Below, in pieces: positions 7,338 through 10,000 of a stretch of 10,000 nt of DNA. The notes beneath the pieces are model-generated. The model made no database searches, had not been told where the DNA came from, and saw only the letters and a list, made by a program, of their open reading frames with translations. The position numbers were made by a program, and so were the translations under genes. The DNA lies in assembly GCA_020216985.1 (NCBI GenBank), contig JAIWOH010000149.1:1-10000 (forward strand), written 5' to 3'. This DNA comes from Nitrospira sp. GTDB taxonomy: Bacteria; Nitrospirota; Nitrospiria; Nitrospirales; Nitrospiraceae. The first letter of the stretch is position 1. Each line of letters opens with the position of its first letter.

Positions 7338-8072
7338 TCAGTCGAGACGGAGCCCGAAGGTGAACGTGGCCGCGTACCCATCCTCTATCGGCGTCGGGTC
7401 AAGCAGGAGACGGTCTCCACCCTGACGGAAAATCCAGTCCTGTCGGTTACGGGTAGTGCGAGTCCCTCGCGAGGCATAGGGCGGCTGCGAGAGGACATGA
7501 TTCGTCAACTCGTCGTCGAAATAAAGTTGCGACGTGAAATCAAACCTTCGACGGCCGATGGGAGCCGTCCGAATCTTGACGTGAATATGCACCGTTCGTC
7601 CGGGGTACCAGCCTGGATAGATCGTGACGAATCGAGCTTCGCCGTCGGCGTCGGTCGTCTGATAGCCGCGGAGGAATTTCCGCCCAACGGTGTTGAACCA
7701 CGGATCTCTGACGTCGGAGTAGAATCCCATGGCGTCGCACTGCCAGATGTCAACGACGGCTCCGGCCAGAGGCCGGCAGCCGGCGGCGGAGAGGCCCAAG
7801 GTCCGAATTGTCAGCCGCAAAGGGATTCCCGGTGTGACCTGTCCTGTTGAGGGATCGGAACGGATGTCGGAACGATTCAACCGTTCGTCGACGAAATAGG
7901 GGCCTTCCGTCTGCTGAGGGAGGATAAGGCAGGAACGTTCCGCGCTCTCGGCTGCCGCTCGTCGGGGAACGAGGGCCTGTTCCACCAACCAAGCCGCACC
8001 GGCGATACCAAACTCGGTCAGAACATCACGACGTGACAGAAGGAGTCTTCTTCGATTTCGGTGATGCTCCAC
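7338..8072 (-). CDS. Tat-exported intradiol ring-cleavage dioxygenase (protocatechuate 3,4-dioxygenase-like)
   Basis: This is a 244-residue protein read from GTG 8072, with AAGG eight bases upstream inside the end of the Slp gene. The N-terminus has a twin-arginine signal: a basic stretch, then SRRDVL (13-18) and a hydrophobic run (FGIAGAAWLVEQA), with likely cleavage near AAAES. The catalytic domain begins at QQTEGPYFVDE (54-64). Iron ligands of the 2-Tyr/2-His non-haem Fe(III) site are visible: Tyr118 in DAMGFYSD, Tyr156 in YPGWYPGR, and His162 and His164 in HIHVKI. Family members open catechol-type rings between the two hydroxyls using O2. The substrate here is unknown, and no other aromatic-pathway gene is in view. 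It is probably a single-subunit enzyme acting in the periplasm. It lies five bases after the Slp lipoprotein stop, third in an operon with two outer-membrane proteins, which fits an extracytoplasmic site of action. Confidence 0.92.
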   Translation of the reverse strand: MEHHRNRRRLLLSRRDVLTEFGIAGAAWLVEQALVPRRAAAESAERSCLILPQQTEGPYFVDERLNRSDIRSDPSTGQVTPGIPLRLTIRTLGLSAAGCRPLAGAVVDIWQCDAMGFYSDVRDPWFNTVGRKFLRGYQTTDADGEARFVTIYPGWYPGRTVHIHVKIRTAPIGRRRFDFTSQLYFDDELTNHVLSQPPYASRGTRTTRNRQDWIFRQGGDRLLLDPTPIEDGYAATFTFGLRLD

Positions 8073-8077
8073 GTGAG

Positions 8078-8761
8078 TTACCTTCGTTTGAACCTTGGTG
8101 GAATGTCCGAAGGGGGAGGAGAGGGGGACGGCATTGGTGCGGGACGGGGATGAACGATGAAGGGGTAGGGTCTCGTCCAGAAAGGATAGTAACCGTATGG
8201 AACGCCCCAGTAGCCGAAAGGCGGGTAGTAATAGGGGCCGTAAAACGCAGCGGGGGCGGTTTCGGCCTCTTCCATGTCCACCGTATTCCAGTCGATCAGG
8301 TGTTTGATGGCCAGAACGGGGTATGGATACTCGGCTTCATCCAGTCGCCGCGTGACGGAACCTTGCACGGTTCCGATGATGGTCACCGGTGTGCCGGGAG
8401 GCACAGTGGCCGGGTCGAGAAATTCTTCGCGGACGGCGATGAATCGTCCTTCAGACCGGAGACGGTCTTTAGTTGAAATCCGGCCCTCTTTTCTCGGCAG
8501 TTGCAGGATTTCAATCTCCGTCCGTTCTGACGTTCGCTTGGCCGCTAAGACGATGCCCCCCAGGCTGACGGTTCGTCCAAGATAGGAATCGATGTCGGCC
8601 CGGAGGTCGGCGAATGTCACGCCGGTGTCGATCTCCTTTTGTAATTCCAACGGGATACCAAGCGGGCCTGTCTCACGCTGAACTTGGTGCAGCGATTCCG
8701 CGCAGGCGGACAGGATGAGGAGTCCGCCGAAAAGGACGATGATCGAAACCGCGCGAGCCAT
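8078..8761 (-). CDS. Slp-family outer-membrane lipoprotein with aromatic/proline-rich tail
   Basis: This is a 227-residue lipoprotein. The signal peptide ends in the lipobox LSA-Cys20, and Ala follows the cysteine, which suits transport to the outer membrane. Residues about 40-165 resemble the Slp family (starvation-inducible outer-membrane lipoprotein), with TGVTFADLRADIDSYLGRTV, GGIVLAAKRT, a basic stretch, and VTIIGTVQGSVTR followed by YPVLAIKHLIDW. The last 60 residues are unusual: about 173-200 is dense in Tyr, Phe, Trp, Gly and Pro, then a Pro/Ser-rich stretch ends in RFKRR. ATG 8761 has GGAG seven bases upstream. The gene follows the beta-barrel gene by 15 bases and precedes the dioxygenase by five, so the three should be one transcript. 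No exact function is known for the family; a structural or surface-protective role is an inference. Confidence 0.88.
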   Translation of the reverse strand: MARAVSIIVLFGGLLILSACAESLHQVQRETGPLGIPLELQKEIDTGVTFADLRADIDSYLGRTVSLGGIVLAAKRTSERTEIEILQLPRKEGRISTKDRLRSEGRFIAVREEFLDPATVPPGTPVTIIGTVQGSVTRRLDEAEYPYPVLAIKHLIDWNTVDMEEAETAPAAFYGPYYYPPFGYWGVPYGYYPFWTRPYPFIVHPRPAPMPSPSPPPSDIPPRFKRR

Positions 8762-8776
8762 GAAGCCGCTCCGTTT

Positions 8777-9400
8777 TTAGAAATGCATCGAGATGCCGAA
8801 CAACAGGTGCTGCGCCCGATATCCGCCTTCAAACCCTCCGGCCGGGCCGAAGGCCTTGTCGAAAACGAACGTGGCGCTCGTGTACTTGTATTCGCCGAAG
8901 ACCGCGACGTGGGAGGTTACAAAGGCGCGCATGCCGGCGAAGGCGTCGAATCCACCGGCGACGTCGGAATCCCGTTGCACGCCGCCGGAATCGCGCAGAT
9001 GAGCGATGACGGGCCCCCCGCCGATTCCGACGTAGGGTTGAAACGTTCGGCCCGGATATCGCGCGACAAGATTGACGGTGACCGACATCACTCGCAAATG
9101 GATCCCCGGAGCATCGACCGTGCCTTTGACGTGAGGGGTGGAGTGAAGAAATTCTCCTTCGACGCCGAACCACCCATGTCTAAAAAAGTGTCCGACCCGG
9201 CCGCCCAAGGCGACGGAGTTCTGAAGATCCAGATCTTGAAAAAGTAAACCTCCGGTTCCTTCTACGTCCGTGAGACGATCGGCGAAGTTGATGCCGCCGA
9301 CTCCGGCCAGGTAGGATTCCGCCGGCGCGGAAGCCGGCAGGAAACAAATTCCTATTCCCATGCCGAAAAAGAAAACGCTCCCGATGGAGAATGATTTCAT
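8777..9400 (-). CDS. Outer-membrane beta-barrel protein
   Basis: From ATG 9400 this is 207 residues. A clear signal peptide (MKSFSIGSVFFFGMGIGICF) ends at PASAPA-ES, near residue 27. The rest alternates short amphipathic strands with glycine turns, for example SYLAGVGGINFADR, RTFQPYVGIGGGPVIAH and AVFGEYKYTSATF. It ends LLFGISMHF, with the terminal Phe expected of barrel proteins folded by the Bam complex. The size fits an eight-stranded barrel of the OmpA/OmpW-like class; no ligand can be named. In-frame ATGs at 9439 and 9445 would add 13 or 15 polar residues (CASQKKSKTAQT), giving up to 222 residues. I prefer 9400 because it yields a classical signal, although its ribosome-binding site is weak. 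It is the first gene of the operon with the Slp lipoprotein and the dioxygenase. Confidence 0.87.
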   Translation of the reverse strand: MKSFSIGSVFFFGMGIGICFLPASAPAESYLAGVGGINFADRLTDVEGTGGLLFQDLDLQNSVALGGRVGHFFRHGWFGVEGEFLHSTPHVKGTVDAPGIHLRVMSVTVNLVARYPGRTFQPYVGIGGGPVIAHLRDSGGVQRDSDVAGGFDAFAGMRAFVTSHVAVFGEYKYTSATFVFDKAFGPAGGFEGGYRAQHLLFGISMHF

Positions 9401-9707
9401 GGTTTGAGCCGTCTTGCTTTTCTTCTGGGAAGCGCACATTGACATCTCATGATACCAAGAGGATGCAGGAAAGAGAACAGCGGCCGGACGCGGGTTTGCC
9501 GCGAAGGAGTTTGTGTATGGCCCAAAAGGAGGGTGCAGGCTTGTATGATTCCGCGCTGGAGAGATCTTATATGTAGGTGGTAGAGCAATAGCGAGATGTT
9601 ACCGGATCTCTCATGAATAGAGACGCAACGATGTGGAAGTTTCTTTTCGTCTCTCCTTGAGTCGCCGTCTTCCGCCAAGTACACTTCCGACGATATTTTA
9701 AGACGCC
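9401..9707. other. Divergent intergenic region between the envelope operon and the cytochrome gene
   Basis: This region must hold promoters for both directions. On the minus strand, TGGTATCAT (9449-9457) resembles an extended -10 element. Transcription from it would start near 9442, which would favour ATG 9400 over 9445; the matching -35 is poor. On the plus strand, TTATAT at 9567-9572 is AT-rich, but TTGTAT at 9541 is too far upstream for a standard spacer. AGAGACG (9619-9625) and CGTCTCT (9648-9654) form a 7-bp inverted repeat with a 22-base loop, which could be a regulator site or chance. No protein-coding frame here is convincing. Confidence 0.45.
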
Positions 9708-10000
9708 ATGAACGGCAAGCCTTCCGATCCGGCTGATCTTTCCGATGTTTCCTCGCAAGAATCCCGTTCTTCTTCAACCCGAAGGGAGCGGGTCGTGAGT
9801 CTCGTCGTCATCGGCCTTGTGCTGTCCTCCGCGCTCTGGGCTCTTCGCACGGAAGATCGTCCGCCACGTACTTCGTCGTCGAACGCCGGGCCTTCCGGCT
9901 CGACCGTCGTCTTGCCGGAAGAAAAAGTTCCTTTGGTGACGGGAGATGAAGCGATTCATGAAATTTTTATCCGGGCCGGCTGCGTCGTGTGTCATGAAAT
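9708..10000 (+). CDS. Membrane-anchored c-type cytochrome, N-terminal part (3' truncated by window)
   Basis: From ATG 9708 the frame stays open to the window end: 97 codons and two bases. Residues 1-29 are polar (Ser/Asp-rich, then STRRERV). A hydrophobic segment at about 30-45 (VSLVVIGLVLSSALWAL) serves as a membrane anchor or uncleaved signal. A Pro/Ser-rich linker (about 49-77) leads to a domain beginning VTGDEAIHEIFIRAG. The haem c attachment motif Cys92-Val-Val-Cys95-His96 follows (9981-9995). The FIRAGCVVCH context resembles small single-haem cytochrome c domains that carry electrons on the periplasmic side of the membrane. The start is uncertain. ATG 9708 has a weak ribosome-binding site but keeps three arginines before the membrane segment, as the positive-inside rule predicts. 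GTG 9795 has AAGGGAG six bases upstream. An in-frame TAA at 9699-9701 rules out starts further upstream. The axial Met and the rest of the domain lie beyond the window. Confidence 0.82.
   Translation, partial: MNGKPSDPADLSDVSSQESRSSSTRRERVVSLVVIGLVLSSALWALRTEDRPPRTSSSNAGPSGSTVVLPEEKVPLVTGDEAIHEIFIRAGCVVCHE

Noticed and set aside
7320..7850. A 176-codon plus-strand open frame across the dioxygenase gene
   Set aside because: It is antisense to the iron-ligand region of the dioxygenase, and its composition looks like a shadow frame.

Overview
The window looks like ordinary chromosomal DNA from a moderately GC-rich, diderm, respiring bacterium. The diderm call rests on an outer-membrane beta-barrel, an Slp-type lipoprotein and a CxxCH cytochrome. 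The gene mix (long Lhr helicase, tandem-domain Usp, B12-type radical SAM protein, exported intradiol dioxygenase, small cytochrome c) resembles Nitrospira or a relative, but this is an impression from gene content and base composition, not a proven assignment. I see no rRNA, tRNA, CRISPR array, insertion sequence, phage gene or attachment site.

Layout. The window opens inside a + strand gene for a long Lhr-family helicase (1-2376, N-terminal ATPase core missing). It meets a tandem universal stress protein (3236-2373, -) tail to tail, with a 4-base overlap at the stops. Upstream of usp on the same strand are a B12-binding-fold radical SAM protein (5283-3814) and a small exported surface-adhesin-E-like protein (3808-3386). 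These two are separated by 5 bases, with a hairpin across the junction. A gap of about 495 bases without a convincing gene follows. Next is pyruvate kinase (7230-5779, -). A tight envelope operon lies upstream of it on the same strand: beta-barrel protein (9400-8777), Slp-like lipoprotein (8761-8078) and Tat-exported intradiol dioxygenase (8072-7338). After a divergent intergenic region of about 307 bases, a membrane-anchored cytochrome c gene begins on the + strand at 9708 and runs off the window just after its CVVCH haem motif.

How the genes fit together. The clearest functional unit is the beta-barrel / Slp lipoprotein / dioxygenase operon. It places an aromatic ring-cleaving enzyme outside the cytoplasm beside two outer-membrane proteins. 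Pyruvate kinase may be read from the same transcript, since no terminator is visible in the 107-base gap before it. The radical SAM and adhesin-E-like genes look translationally coupled. The helicase, stress protein and cytochrome appear to be independent units. I did not find a clearly new multi-gene system. The items most worth checking are the envelope dioxygenase operon, the junction hairpin, and an Arg at the residue that sorts pyruvate kinases by potassium dependence.
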